A stretch of DNA of 64,000 bases from Sceloporus undulatus (GCF_019175285.1 NC_056523.1:204875000-204938999); one strand, 5' to 3'; counted from the first letter of the stretch, positions 1 through 11,769 are shown. The notes: generated by a model not told the origin, from the sequence alone. Translations and numbers: made by a program.

Positions 1-180
1 CCAGCATCCCATCTTTACTAGGACGGAAACAACATGCAGGCATCTGACTAACATTCCAGTTTGTTTTTTTCTCCTGTTTGGTTTGTAACATCTTGCCTGA
101 TGAAGAAGCCGATGAGCTCCGAAAGCTTAAAACACAATATATTGTGCATTTCGTTGGCCAATAAAGATATCACTGATGGA
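1..180 (+). mobile_element. retroelement 3' tail, unclassified
   Basis: The stretch contains gatgaagaagccgatgagct, then cgaaagctt, then ggccaataaagatatcac at 150-170. Tails of this build (DEAD-like coding echo, CGAAAGCTT, AATAAA) are common at 3' ends of reptile retroelements. The family cannot be fixed without a repeat library. Confidence 0.35.
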
Positions 181-461
181 TTTGTTTAACATTTTATTTA
201 TCCACTTGCTGCAAAGGCGAATGCAATATAAAACTTTTAAAAATGTAAAAAAGATCAATGAAAAGTGCATTTAAAATATTATTTATTATTATTTATTGGT
301 AAGTAGCTGGTTGCTAACAGACTCCAATACAGAGGAAAACAAGAGACAGTTTCTGGCAGGCAAGCTAACTCCTCTCACTCTCTTTCAGAGGCTGGAATTA
401 GAGTTAAGAAATATCTCTTAGGTGCAACTGAACAGGTAAGGAACCATCTCAAGGCAAAGAA
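181..461. other. AT-rich unique-looking DNA
   Basis: Nothing coding is seen. A short run of tta/att repeats lies at 271-297. Confidence 0.5.
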
Positions 462-675
462 GCTGCATCTGCACTGCAGAAATAATGCGTTTGACAAAGC
501 TTTCACGTTGATTATGCTTGGATCATTCTGAGATTTGTATTTTTGTGAGATATTTAACTTTCTCTGTCAGATTGCTCGGTGCTACAACAACTACAAATCT
601 CAGAATTCCGTAACATTGAGCTATGGCAGTTAAAGTCATGTCAAATGCCATTATTTCTGCAGTGAAGATGCAGCC
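462..675. mobile_element. MITE, family M1 (hAT-like), complete
   Basis: The ends are inverted repeats: gctgcatctgcactgcagaa on the left and its near complement ttctgcagtgaagatgcagc on the right. The middle holds the typical pair of opposed segments with agatatttaactttctctg and ctacaaatctcagaattccg. This is a non-autonomous element very common in lizards; other copies lie at 1365 and 10311, and an amplified one at 29300. The superfamily is inferred. Confidence 0.7.
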
Positions 676-1364
676 CCATATTTGAAAGGCGCGGTAAGCA
701 GCCAGCAGGTGAACGAGGAAGGGAGCTTTTGGAGAATGGGCATTCAAAGTGGAATCAAGTGACGATTGAATGACGTTGAATGGTTTATGAAAACTCATGG
801 CATTTTTGTGTGCAAAGCAGTTTTTACCCCAGTATCCTGAAATCTGAAGGGAACATATTGACGTGGGTGAGGGATTTTCTGTGAGGAGGAGAGTAAGTAT
901 GCAGTCGAGAATGAAACTATCTCACAAATCCATGATCCCTTTAGGATCCTGAAGATATAACTGTGTTTAATTGCTATGATGTAAAAGCTCACAGATGCCT
1001 GTATTCCACAATAAACACTTGCTGTTAACATGGTTACCATCTAAGGCATATCGCAGTTCTCAATCTCATTCTCTCACACACCATTCACCACACACACTTC
1101 ATCAGGACCAATGATGATTATAAAATCATTTTTTGTATTCTTTTTAGGTTGACATCTTCAATAAATTGAAAAGTTTAAAGGTGGCTTCTTTTTATGGCCT
1201 TTCCATCTTGATCTGAAGCTGTTTAGGTGTCCTCACCATGTGATTGTGATTACTAAAGGTAGAGCCAGCCTACCATTGGGCCGGAAAAAGCAGTTATCTC
1301 AGGCAGCAAATGCTGTGGGTCAGGGAGAGGTGTTGGAAATAGAGGTGTGTGTGCATGGATAATC
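676..1364. other. no gene or clear repeat recognised
   Basis: Short open frames on the minus strand have no splice signals or family features. A ca-rich patch (cacacaccattcaccacaca) lies near 1075-1098. Confidence 0.4.
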
Positions 1365-1570
1365 TGGTCCAAACAACACCAGTTTCAAGACCACTTTATT
1401 GCCCTGCCTTATACTAAGGAATTCTGGGAAGTGTTGTTTGTGATACTTTAGCCTTCTCCATCAGAGAGCTCTGGTGCCACAATAATTACAGGTGCCCAGG
1501 ATTCCCTAGCATTGAGCCGGACAGTCAAGTGGTCTCCAAACTGATTATTCTGCAGTGTGATTGGACCCCT
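1365..1570. mobile_element. MITE M1, degraded copy
   Basis: It shares with the 462 copy the motifs ggaattctgggaagtgttgt, tttagccttctccatcagag, agctctggtgccacaa and the end attattctgcagtg. The left inverted repeat is eroded. Confidence 0.55.
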
Positions 1571-2469
1571 GTTTTACATCTCTGTCCTTAGCTGCATGCA
1601 CGATACTCTCCTGCTGCTACTACTGAACTATTTAAACTAACCAGCCTTACCTGCTTTTGGTATATGGAAGGTGGACATCTTTACCATTTACCATGGCAGC
1701 AAAATGTCTTGGGCCAGCCGAGGGAAGGGGAGAACAGGCCATAGCCACGGAGTTCTGCAAAGCCTAGGAGTTACTTTTAATAAAAATGAAGGAAGGGGCT
1801 CAATGAAGCCACTTGTAACTCAACAGTGGTAGAATGATGCCCCAGATGAGACCCAGAGCACACCATCCTAGCATCTTGTAGTATATTTGCAGGCAGCTCA
1901 CCCTGGCTTTCAGGAGTGATGGGAGCTGATAGGAAAGATACATTCTTTGAAATGGAGGAGAGTTCTTTTTTTTCTTATGAAGTATCTTAATTACAAGTTG
2001 GTTAGCATATACGTTATTTCTAATTCTAAAATAATTAAACTTGCCTAGTTACAGCCAGTCAGTAGTGTAGTGTACATTTAAACAACCTTTGAACGAACAG
2101 GATCGATATTACATAAAGTGAACAAAAATACTTCACATACCAATAAATGTACATGAATGTGCAAACTCCAGTTGTTTTTAGCAGGTAGTGGGTGTCAGCT
2201 AAAATGCTAGAAATATCCTTCATTCCTTTGTCTGTAATTTCAATGTTTAAAACCAAATGCATTTCTATTATGCATATAATCTGAAATCTGTATTCACTAT
2301 TTGCTAGGGGAAAAAAGTGTGTTCTTTTTAAAAGTAAGAAGTTCATCAAGTGAAATCTACAAATGAGAGTCAGCTTGGTTAGTTGTTATTGGCCTGGCTT
2401 TGTATATAATGCTAAATCACAGCCAAATTTTACAAGGACAAGGTACAATAGTTTTGGATCTATACTCAC
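1571..2469. other. no gene or clear repeat recognised
   Basis: AT-rich between 1960 and 2340. The open frames here are short and without splice context. Confidence 0.4.
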
Positions 2470-2568
2470 CAGTACCTTCCTCCTCTGGAGGAGGAGATGA
2501 AATGTTTGCTTCCATTTTAGATGAAGCACCAGTTGTGGTCCTGGAGGTGAGCCCTATGGATACACAGA
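2470..2568 (-). CDS. candidate internal exon, product unknown
   Basis: On the minus strand a strong acceptor (tttttgtcttttggcag) and a strong donor (gtgagtatag) bound 99 open bases in symmetric phase 1. They read VCVSIGLTSRTTTGASSK, then MEANISSPPPEEEGTG. The Ser/Thr-rich then acidic, proline-rich composition would suit a mucin-like extracellular linker. Upstream in the same frame lies MFLKHFCLLA, which with the exon start looks like a signal peptide, so this may instead be a first coding exon. No other exon of such a gene was found. Confidence 0.3.
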
Positions 2569-2614
2569 CTGCCAAAAGACAAAAATGCTTTAAGAACAAA
2601 TCAGCCTGAACATT

Positions 2615-2876
2615 CCCTAGAAGTCAAGATAAACTAAACGGAAGCTATCATACTTTGGACATATCAGAGATGGCATCACTACTATAAAAAAAATGCTTGG
2701 TAAAGTAGAAAGCAGTAGGAAAGAGGAAGACTTCATGAGAGACTCAGTCAAGACTCAGTCAAGAAAGCCGTTGCCCTGAGTGTACAAGACTTGAGCCAGT
2801 GTGTTGATAACAAAATGGCTTGGAAGTGCTCTCATTCTTGGGTTGCCATAATTTAACATCAACTTGATGGCTGGAA
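2615..2876 (+). mobile_element. RTE/BovB-type LINE 3' end fragment
   Basis: The wording tactttggacatatcagag (YFGHI), followed by atgcttggtaaagtagaaag (MLGKVE) and the ending gggttgccataatttaacat with caacttgatgg, is that of the RTE/BovB C-terminus and tail. The longer copy at 36075 has the same order of motifs. It is heavily decayed. Confidence 0.55.
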
Positions 2877-3075
2877 AAGTTTTCAGCGATCATTATGTTG
2901 CTTCTGCTTAAAAATATCTCTCAAGCTCTGGCTTGCCCCCTACTATAGACCTTGCCAGGAATGATATGGTACTGTAAAGGAGAGCCTGCTGTACATGTAC
3001 ATGCCTCACTTGTGTCAGTTGTGATACAAAAACGCGGGCTTTTTTTTTCTTTTGCCGGCTGGCGGATGCGCACTA

Positions 3076-3327
3076 CAGTGGTGGTACCTAGGGAACGAAA
3101 TACCAGGTTACGAAATTTTCGGGATACGAAAAAATCCCATGGAAATAATTGTTCCGGGTTACGAATGTTTTTTCGGGTTACGAAGAAAATTTTTTGGTGC
3201 TTTTTCGGCGCTTTTTCGCACGAAACGCGGCTTTTCCCATTAGCGCCTATGGAAGTTTCGCTTGCGAAAGCCTTTCGGGTCGAAAGCGGCCGCGGACGAA
3301 TACTTTCGTAACCCGAGGCACCCACTG
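3076..3327. mobile_element. MITE T1 (Tigger/pogo-like), copy 1
   Basis: It begins cagtggtggtacctagggaa and ends cgtaacccgaggcacccactg; the ends are inverted repeats and TA lies directly outside the left end. The inside is full of tacgaaa/tttcg words. Sister copies lie at 45989 (inverted) and 54875. CAGT...ACTG ends with TA targets fit the Tc1/mariner superfamily, pogo/Tigger branch. Confidence 0.7.
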
Positions 3328-3599
3328 TTATAGAAAAGAAAAAGAAGCGGGAAAAGCGGCACCTTTTTTAATGCCGCTTGGGGCGTGCGGGCGGCGTGTT
3401 TCATGGCGGCATTCAGGTAGGGCCGTCTGAAGGCTATACCTTTCATGAGTCCATGAACACACCCCTTTTTGCCCGTCTGTATCCCGCCAAGTGTTCAGTC
3501 TTTAGTTCTGTGAATGACATGTGTTCCTGTGCAGAAAATGCTGTTTTCTGGGAAAGGAGATGGAACCCTACAGATTTTTGTGAAGAAGCTATGAACTGA
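3328..3599. other. no gene or clear repeat recognised
   Basis: The stretch starts with a short A/G-rich run next to the MITE. Nothing else stands out. Confidence 0.4.
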
Positions 3600-3722
3600 T
3601 AATTGTTTTGAAATATTAATATAAATTCTTTTCTAATTTTTATTAATGATTTTAACTATTTTATCTGTGACTGCCTTGGTTCCTTTTCTGGAGAAAGGTG
3701 GCAAATAAAATAAATAAAATAA
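3600..3722 (+). mobile_element. LINE (L2/CR1-type) 3' terminus
   Basis: An AT-rich 3' UTR piece is followed by gactgccttggttccttttc, then ggagaaaggtggcaaataaa and taaataaaat. Such a short stem with an A-rich simple-repeat tail is the usual 3' end of squamate L2/CR1 elements. Confidence 0.55.
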
Positions 3723-3892
3723 TGGTTTTGAAAACACAGTTTTTTACATGTTCTCCAGTGGGAAAAATCAGCTAAAATTACTGTTGCTTCCCTCGGTACA
3801 AATTAACAAGAGTTTAGCCCTATGTACCACACACGGCATCTTTCTGAGCTTCCACTACACCCCAGGTCATTGAATCTCTTTATTCCATAAAG

Positions 3893-4011
3893 CTTGTGTG
3901 TGTGTGTGTGTGTATGTGTGCCTATCAATTTATGTGACCCCATAAATTTCACAGGGTTTTCTTAGGCAAGGAATACAAGAGGTGTTTGCAAGTTCCTTCC
4001 TCTGACATCTT
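3893..4011 (-). mobile_element. 5S-type SINE tail with (TG)n
   Basis: On the plus strand a (tg)n run is followed by tttatgtgaccccataaatt, then cagggttttcttaggcaagg and ttccttcctctgac. This is the tail half of the lizard SINE family whose head is 5S rRNA (see 32352); the head is missing here. Confidence 0.6.
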
Positions 4012-5727
4012 CTTTCTCCGAAGCCCTAAGACTCTATCTACACCAAATTTGACTCCTTACTCTTTTTTACCCTCATATTATTTGCCCCCTTCCTTGCCCA
4101 CCTCGTTCTGTACTTTTTATTTCAGCTGTACAACCCATCCACAATCTGCTCCACAAACACATTTTCTGCCACTTGCAGAGCAGCTGCTCCTCTAGTTGTG
4201 CAAGGGACCTCTGCTGGAAGGAAAGAAAGACTACCAGAAGGATATGCAGTTGATTTGTCTTGTCATTGTCGCTCTTTAGTCGTAAAGTGCACACTTTGAC
4301 TTCTTTGTAGTTTCTAATTTTCTGCTTGTTAATACAGCTCGAGATTGAGTTCTTTAAAATAAGAGCAAAATCCCTGGTAATCTCTAGCAGCAGTAAGCAT
4401 ATGTTATTGCATGCTTGATAGATGCATTTTGCACACCATTTGTCAATTCTTCTTGAGGGAAATTTCACAATTGTGCCATTTTATCTGAACTGTTTCCTAT
4501 AAATTCTTTTTAAAACTTATTGCAAAGATGGAGAAGCATGAATTCAAGAGACAGGTAACTGTGTGCATGAAAGTGCAACATTGGTGAGCTCTCCCTTCTA
4601 AAATGAACCAAATATTATTATTTACTCCATTCCTAGTCACAGTTATCAAGTGAGAGCTAAGGAAAGCACATACAAGAAGTAAACATGGAAATTTAGGAGT
4701 TTATTCCTTTTTAAAATGCTATGTGTCATAGGAACAGGATGTGTACAAGTATCGATTGGGATCAAATGTGTATGTGATGAATGTCTCTGCATTCCAACCC
4801 ATCTAGTGAACTTTTAATATTGCCACAACGCTAGATCAGAAGATGTAGATGTCATAATAGTATGCTATGTCTCCTGTCAACACCCAACCCCACTTTTTCA
4901 GCTGCAGTCCCCCAGCAGGAAAGCAGGTGGGAGGATCAATCAAATGCCAGCAATCTTCCTATAGCTAGCACAGTGTACCCATTTTTGAGGAGGTCCTCTA
5001 TTGGTCCTGTGGGATCATTGCTGTGTGTTCAGGAATTAGACTTTCTGCTGACTTTACGCCACCCAACGCTCCCGTGAGCCAGAAATGGCCAAGTTGGAGA
5101 TGTAGCTGAGAAAAGATACAGATAGATATGGGAAGGCAATGTGTCATCAGTAGAGAATTCTAACCTCAACAACAACCAAAATGTGAATTACATTGGTGTA
5201 AGTCCAACTTACAGCATCATAACCCACAAACAGGATGCCAGCCATCCTTTTATGTATGATACAACTGCTGGTACTGAATCGGGCCCTGGATACGAGTCTG
5301 CCTCTCTTGGAATCCCAGTCTAGCCACTGGGATCCCCAGGCCTCTCCTGATGTCCACTGTTGATTGTTGCTCTGTTTTGATGCAGTCTTTTCTGCACTCA
5401 AAGGCTAAAATAATTCTCCTAGGTTTACATCCTGGAAGTAAGAGCCCTTAAATGCCCCATACTTTTGTCTTTGGCTTCATCCACCACTGGAATTTGCCCC
5501 CCTCCAAAAAAATCATATTGTTTATTATATGCGCTTTTTTCAAACACGATTAAAGCTAAATACAACTGAAACAATCTTATGATAAAACTATTTAAAAAGA
5601 ATTAAATAAGAATCCTGTTGATGCACCTGTAACTTTTTATAGCCATGACCACTACAATTTAGTGCACTGAAACAAAATGCAGAACATATAAAATTCAAAA
5701 TAGAATTCTTAGGTTTATAAAAGAGAA

Positions 5728-5896
5728 GCTAGCCTGGTTAGTGGTTTTAGTATAGGACTACGACTCTGGAGATCAGCTTGATTCCTGCTTGCCATGGAAA
5801 CCAGTTGGTGATCCTGGGCAAATCCCACACTTCAGCCCCAGAAATCCAATATTTTGGGAAGGTTGCCATACGTTGGAAATGAACACAACAACAACC
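5728..5896 (+). mobile_element. tRNA-derived SINE with CAA tail
   Basis: The head has agtggttttagtataggact and gactctggagatcagcttga in the place of the A and B boxes. The body reads ggtgatcctgggcaaatccc and the end aacacaacaacaacc. Its mirror copy lies at 14510-14685. Confidence 0.7.
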
Positions 5897-5904
5897 TAAG
5901 ATAC

Positions 5905-6228
5905 CTAAAGGTAAGGTATCCTTGACAAGGTGTCAAGTTGTGTCTGACCATAGGGATAGTGCTCATCTCCATTACTAGCCAAAGAACCAATTGTCAGAAA
6001 CTACTTTGTGATCATGTGGCCAGCATGATTGCACAAACACTGTTTACCTTTCCACGGAGTGTAGCTATTATCTACTTGTGTTTTGCATGCTTTCAAGCGT
6101 GCTAGTTGTAGAAGCGTGAGACTAGTGATGGGAGATCCCCCATCATGGGCATTGGGCCTCGAACTGCCAATATGCCAATCTTGCACTCAAGAGTCAGTGT
6201 CTTAATAATTTGAGCCACACACTCCTAA
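5905..6228 (-). mobile_element. second tRNA-derived SINE family, reverse strand
   Basis: It opens with aaggtaaggtatccttgaca and continues with gtgtctgaccatagggatag, tgctcatctccattact, gatcatgtggccagcatgat and, near the end, cctcgaactgccaatatgcc, the complement of a B box. This is a widespread reptile SINE of about 330 bases and looks complete. Mirror copy at 14150-14505. Confidence 0.7.
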
Positions 6229-6267
6229 ATACCTAAAAACCTAATACTAAAGGCTGAAAATACCAAC

Positions 6268-6658
6268 CTATATACTGTCTAAAGTCAACCTCATATATCA
6301 AGGGCAGGTTTGGGCCAGATTATGGATTTTGTGTGACCTTGGATAGGTCAAGGGTAAAACTTGCAGCATTAACAAAGAATTAAAGGTGAAGCAAAGAAAA
6401 CATACTAAAGAACTTAAATTTTTTTGAGGCATAACTGTTTGTGCTCACCCTAAGTGCTGGATGGATGAGATAGTAGAGGGAGGTGATGCTTCTTTTAGGT
6501 GATCCAAGAAGAGAATAAATTCTCATCTTTCACAAGGGGATGGTTCCTTTTTGATAGGAGTTAAAGTACAGTACTTACAATGACCCGTGGATAATCAACA
6601 CGAGTTTTTAGGTCATTTTGGATAAAATTCTAGACTTATCATGAGTATATACAGTAAA
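6268..6658. mobile_element. MITE family A (tatactcatgtataagtc ends), left-arm copy
   Basis: The outer end near 6640 reads gacttatcatgagtatatac followed by agta, and the other end tatatactgtctaaagtcaa is a degraded inverted match. The inside contains gggcaggtttgggcc and agttaaagtacagtacttac, shared with 13696, 31272, 32708 and 62577. Non-autonomous; mariner-like origin is inferred. Confidence 0.65.
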
Positions 6659-6730
6659 TGGCTGAAAATAAAAATAAAAATCCAACCCTTTTCTGAGGTG
6701 GACCTAAGTGCTGCTTAAGGTGATTGACAA

Positions 6731-7231
6731 AGGCGGGTTATAGACGCCCATTTGGGGCGGTCTGCACCCGCCCCTTTCCCCGGGGTATCGGGCCCAGCGT
6801 GCAGAGCGCAGCCGTGAGGCCCCGATCCGCCACTTTTCAGGCTGCGGGGAAGCAGCAAAACGCCGCTTCCCCGCAGCCTGAAAAGGGGTGTCTGCGGGCT
6901 TCAAGCCCCAAGGACACCCCGTGGCGGTGGGGAGAAGAGAAAGGGGCCGCTTGGCCCCTTTCTCTTTAGTCCGCTGGGCACAGCCGTCTGAAGGCTGCGG
7001 CAGCGGACTAAACCGCTCCGTGTTCAGGGCGCACTAAGCGCCGCGCGGGAAGGACATCACGTCCGCGCCGCCCCTACGCGGCGCGGCCGTGACGTCCTCA
7101 CGGCGGCGCCATATGGAAGGGCCACCGCCATTTAGGCATGACGAGCACCCACAGGGTTAGGGTGGTGCGGAAGCACCGCCCTTTTGTAACCCCAGTGCGT
7201 GCTCGTCACGCACTAAAGTGCCGGTCTGGCC
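6731..7231. mobile_element. GC-rich hairpin MITE (family G), left-arm copy
   Basis: The ends ggcgggttatagacgccc and (reverse strand) ggccagaccggcactttag form imperfect inverted repeats; the right-arm copy shows the better match ggccggttacagaccggc. The inside is a chain of stems: the 6836-6883 palindrome around ggctgcggggaagc, the 6933-6962 palindrome gagaaaggggcc/ggcccctttctc, and agtccgctgggcac/agcggact. It sits in the 3' region of a LINE fragment and stands far above the local GC level. Confidence 0.65.
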
Positions 7232-7254
7232 AAAGTTTAAAAGAGACAACAGCT

Positions 7255-7570
7255 TCACAACTTATGTTCATACAAAAAATAAAATATATAATTAGACTAA
7301 TAATAATAAACACAAGAAAAAAAGAACACAAATAATACAGCACATTCTGAAAGGTCCTTATCCTCATGGGCAATCAGCTCTCAAAGACCTGCCAAAAACC
7401 AAAAGTTCTTTGCCTTCCTATGAAAAGGGAGCAAGGAGGGCATCAGTCAAAACTCTCTGGGAAGAGATTTTCCAGACCCTGGGGGCAACCACTGAGAAGG
7501 TCCTCTCCTGTGTTCCCATCAAATGTGTTTGTGGAGATGATGGAACAGAAAGAAGAGCCTCCTTAGAAGG
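7255..7570 (-). mobile_element. L2/CR1-type LINE C-terminal fragment
   Basis: On the minus strand it reads RTFSVVAPRVWKI, as better seen in the mirror copy at 12790, which is the conserved end of L2/CR1 reverse-transcriptase proteins. The 3' UTR is interrupted by the GC-rich MITE at 6731-7231. Confidence 0.6.
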
Positions 7571-8577
7571 TCTTAAAAGTAACATTTATAATAAAACTTT
7601 GCCTTCTAGTACAAAAGATACATTAATCTCTCTTCCCAATATTAAACCATAGATTCAAAAAGGCAAAAGACCATTCTATATATGCTGCTAGTCTTTTTCC
7701 CTTCTTCTTTTCTTCCTTTCCTTGTGTGTGTAATGAATTTTCTAGCAACCAAAGCAAATTTAGTAACCTGAAGGCACACTCACACACACATAGTAATGAA
7801 AATATCACTGTCTCCTAGCAATGTACATATCTGTTCCAAAGGGGAAAGGTCTGTCTAACAAAGAATAGATAATGCAAGCAAGGGATGTGGAGATTTATAC
7901 AGTGAGCAGCTTAACACATAGCAGGAGATATCCTTAACCTCTTCAAATGTACAGGTGCAAAATTTATACTAATATCCTATTTAAAAACCAGCACTAATTT
8001 AAAACACCTGAATGCTAAAACAGTGTTTCAAACGTAAGAATGACAATGAAAATACAGCACCACTCCCCATTTTAAAACAACCCTTCCACAGTAACCAGTT
8101 ATAACCCAAGACCTGGCTATAGATAAAGCTATAGGTATATTTGCCGACAGGTGGAGAGCAGAAAAGAAGTCAGCCTAAACTCTGCTAGAAGGGAATTCTT
8201 CAATATATCCACTGGTAGGAGAGCCATGGCAAAGGCCCTGTCACATGTCCTTACCACTTGCACCCATGGTGGCTAGTCATAATATTTGGATCCACACTGG
8301 ATTTTCCAAGCAATTTCCAAAGGCAACCCCACATATTCCTGTTCTTTGGTCCAACTTTTGACTGACCAGGAACACCATTGTCTTCTCTTAGGCCGAAAGA
8401 GGTCCATTATCTGTGATCTTAGCTTGTGTTATGATGTAGATCAAGATGAACAGCTATAGCAGGTTCAGGAGCCACTTCTCTGCCCAACAACCAACCCGGA
8501 CTATTCAGTGATCACATAGACTGCTCAAACTGCTGCAAAATTTAAAAATGAAACAAAAGGAGCAATAGCTCAAAGTC

Positions 8578-9000
8578 CCCTTAGAGTGTAGAAAAATTGT
8601 GGTTAGTATCCTGTTGGGGAGTTATAACACTGCAAACCAACTTATAGTTGCACAGTTTAGAATTATGGCTTTGCAAAAAGTTTGTATACCCAGGAGAAGA
8701 GTGTTGTTGGATTGTAACTTCAGGACCACTGGACAAGCAGAGTGTGCAGTGTACCTGTTAAAAATGGTTATGATGCTCAAAAGTAGAGCTCTTTGTGGGA
8801 GAGCAGTGGCAAATCACAAGTGCTATGTGCTCAGCATGAAAAATGTCTCCGCCTGTCACAGTGACCTGAGTGTGTGGGAAATCTCCCTGTTATGCAATGG
8901 AATCCCTTGCTTAGTCCCCTGTTATGTAGTAGGAGCCCCCAGTGCACAATAGGACACCTCACACAGTGCCCCATTACACATCATTGCAATTCTTTAATAG
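8578..9000. other. spacer between inverted arms, nothing recognised
   Basis: A 117-codon open frame at 8599-8952 has no recognisable domain, no initiation context and cysteine-rich random composition. I treat it as chance. Confidence 0.4.
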
Positions 9001-10078
9001 GGTTATATATCATGGGGCAGAGTGTTATCAGTACGCTGATGACACCCAGATATACGGTCTTCAGCTTTGACTTCAGATGGCGTCTCGCCTCTCAATGACT
9101 GTCTTAAGACAGTAATGGATTGGATGAGGGAAAACAAATTAAAGCTGAATCCAGACAAAACAGAGGTACTTAAGGTATTGGCTCCGAACCCAGGTATCGG
9201 GATACAACCTCCAGTCCTAGAAGGGGTCACACTCTCCTCAAAGGACTGTGTTCGCAGTCTGGGTGTGCTCCTAGATTTGTCGCTTCACATGACAAATCAG
9301 GTAAATGCAACAGTCAGGAGTGCCTCTTATCAGCTTCGGCTGATACACCAGCTGCGCCCTTTCCTGGAAGTGAGGGACCTTGAGACCGTAGTACATGCGC
9401 TGGTAACCTCACGCCTTGATTTCTGCAATGCACTCTACATAGGGCTATCCTTGTGCTTGGTCTGGAAACTTCAATTAGTTCAAAACATGGCAGCCAGACT
9501 GGTCTCTAGTACATCCAGAAGAGACCATATAACACCGATCTTAAGATCACTGCACTGGCTGCCCATCAGTTTCCGGGCCCAGTACAAGGTGTTGGTTATT
9601 ACCTTTAAAGCCCTAAATGGCTTGGGTCCAACCTATCTTCGGGACCGCCTCCTTCCATATAATCTTCCTCGCACACTTAGATCCTCAGGGAAAAATCTGT
9701 TACAGCCTTATAAAACAAGGCTGTCCTCGACCTCCCAGAGGACCTTCTCAGCTGTAGCTCCCAGATTGTGGAATGGCCTGCCGGACGAGATCCGTCACAT
9801 TACCACTCTAAATAGCTTTAAAAGAGCTATAAAGACAGATCTCTTCTGGCAGGCCTTTATTGTATAGTTCTCCAGCTATATCTAATTGCTGACCTCTGAC
9901 TTCACCAGAGTTATTGTATTGTTTTTAAGTATGTTTAATGTTTTAAATTCCACATTGTTTAATTGTATTTTAAGGGGGGGGTGAGGGTTCGGGTTGTATA
10001 TTTATAATCTTGTAAGCCACCTCGATTGCATTTTGTAGAGAGGTGGGATATAAATTATCATCATCATCATCATCATGC
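9001..10078 (+). mobile_element. L2 LINE, 5'-truncated, young
   Basis: It begins inside the reverse transcriptase: YQYADDTQIYG is encoded at 9026-9058, with the catalytic YADD at 9032-9043. After a frame change an open run of 266 codons (9067-9867) reads through KLNPDKTEVL, LGVLLDLSL, ALVTSRLDFCNALY, LHWLPISFRAQYK, AFKALNGLGP-like and APRLWNGLPDEIR, the conserved order of L2 ends. A 3' UTR with taagccacctcgattgc and gaggtgggatataaat ends in (atc)n at 10060-10076. The single long frame means little decay, unlike the old L2 in ACO1. The upstream part is missing by ordinary 5' truncation. Confidence 0.9.
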
Positions 10079-10310
10079 CAGTAACATCATAAAGATACAT
10101 ATCACAGTCTGTGAAATAAGATCCCAGCCATCATTTTTTGATGTTCAACAGTTTGAGTGGGGATGGCACTTTAAGCTGTTCAAAAGGTATATTGCCACTC
10201 TTTTTATTGGATAACAAAGGGACGTTTTGAGAGATTGGAGGGCCATACAATGAGTCTTGTGGGCTACATGGATCCCCATGGATCCCCTTGTCCTACCCTC
10301 GACCTAGGTT

Positions 10311-10515
10311 GCATCTGCACTGCAGAATTAAAGCAGTTTGACACCACCTAAAATATCATGACTCAATGTGATGGAATTCTGAGATGTGTGGTTTGGTAAG
10401 ATATTTAGCCTTCCTTGTCAGAGAGCTCTACTACCAAGCTACAAATCCCAGAATTCCATAGCATTCATTGAGCCATGGAAGTGAAAGCAGATGTTAAATG
10501 GTCACTGAAGATGCA
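10311..10515. mobile_element. MITE M1, copy
   Basis: It begins gcatctgcactgcagaatta aligned with the 462 copy, continues gcagtttgacaccacc, then gtcagagagctctact and tacaaatcccagaattccat, and ends cactgaagatgcat. Confidence 0.7.
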
Positions 10516-11769
10516 TATCTGGGTGAAAATTGTGAAGATCAGTGTGACAGTGCTAGCCTTCCAGGTCAATTTTTCCAACTTTGCCAAGAGAAGGTAGTTT
10601 GCTTGTACTATTTTTGTTTTAGCCATTGAATGAATTCCTGAGTAAATAGCCCGTGACAGGTGTTCAGGTTGGGTGACAAATGCATTTTAGTTCTTTCCAA
10701 AGGAGAACTTCTGAACTTCCTTCATAAATTCAACCACAAGAGCATGAGGTTTTGTTTTTTTAAGTGGGAGTAAAATAATTACATTTTTCTACCCAAGCAG
10801 ACAGTTTTGTGTTTTAGCTCCTTAAAAATCTAGATTTGGTTTTCTCTGTTTTCAGCCCTGTTTGTAATACCAAATTAGGGCCACTACTTTTTATTTTCTA
10901 AAAGGATCTTGGTCTTCAGTACCTACATGGCTGGAAGGAGCAGCAGGGTGTTCTTGCTAGAAGAACTATATCTGTTTAATTGTGACTGTGCAGGTGTTTG
11001 AGAGTTTCCTTTGACCTGGTTTTATTAAGAAGTTAACAAAGTTTTTAACGAACTTTTCAGAAAGAATTTTGAAAAATAGAACTGAAACAGATTTCAATTC
11101 AATGCCTCCACCTCCCATTGCATACAGTGGTTTTAGTCACATGGATCATCTTCCCCTAAATCTGGCCTAAGTTGTAAAAAAAATGGTGTTTACCTGTGGC
11201 TCTACACCTGCCTCCCAACCTTCCTCTCTGCAAAATTGCAAATTCACATGATCATATAGGCTGAGCTCCTTCTGACAGCAGAACATAGCAGCCATCTCTG
11301 CTGATGGACCTCCCCTGGATTTCCACTTCTGTCATCTACATGATCTCAGCTTGAAAGCTTTGAGGCACATCCCCATGGACCAGTGCCTGGGAGGCACTGG
11401 GGGGTTACTGGAAAAGAAGAGAAGGAATCACCCTCCCAAATTTCCAATGGATAAGCTAGAAAGTTGTGCAGCCACATGGTGCCTGGGAGCATATATTAAC
11501 TTAGGACATAGAGGAAACAGGGAAATAGAGAGACTGATCCAAGGTAGATTGTCTTGTATGAATGTCTGTACAACAGCATCAATATTTGAACAAGAAAGCC
11601 CTCGTGGAACTTAACATCCCAACAAATTATGTGTGATGATTGTTTGCTAACAAAACTAGTTTGCTGAAATCAGCAGTAAGGGACATCAAAACTGTTTTCA
11701 CAGCCAGTTTGGTGGAATATGATGGCTATTCCTCCTCCTCCTTTCTCCTTCCTCCTCCTGCTCCTCCGC
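10516..11769. other. no gene or clear repeat recognised; CT-rich edge at gap
   Basis: AT-rich filler. A (ctc)n/(cct)n tract occupies 11730-11769, directly against the 25-N gap, and probably caused the contig break. Confidence 0.45.

Larger units (their letters stand above)
3747..8577. repeat. left arm of 5-kb inverted duplication
   Basis: Read as reverse complement, this interval follows 11795-16807 base by base: the same SINEs, the same MITEs, the same LINE fragment and the same unique filler, in mirrored order. Sampled stretches look about 95 percent alike, with differences mostly small indels. The left edge (acatgttctccagtggg) pairs with the right arm's end at 16807 and the right edge (gactttgagctattgc, minus strand) with 11795. 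The stretches 4012-5727 and 7571-8577 within the arm hold no gene or repeat that I recognise. Confidence 0.9.

Noticed and set aside
8599-8952. 117-codon open frame as a gene
   Set aside because: No domain, no splice sites, no conserved context; within spacer DNA.
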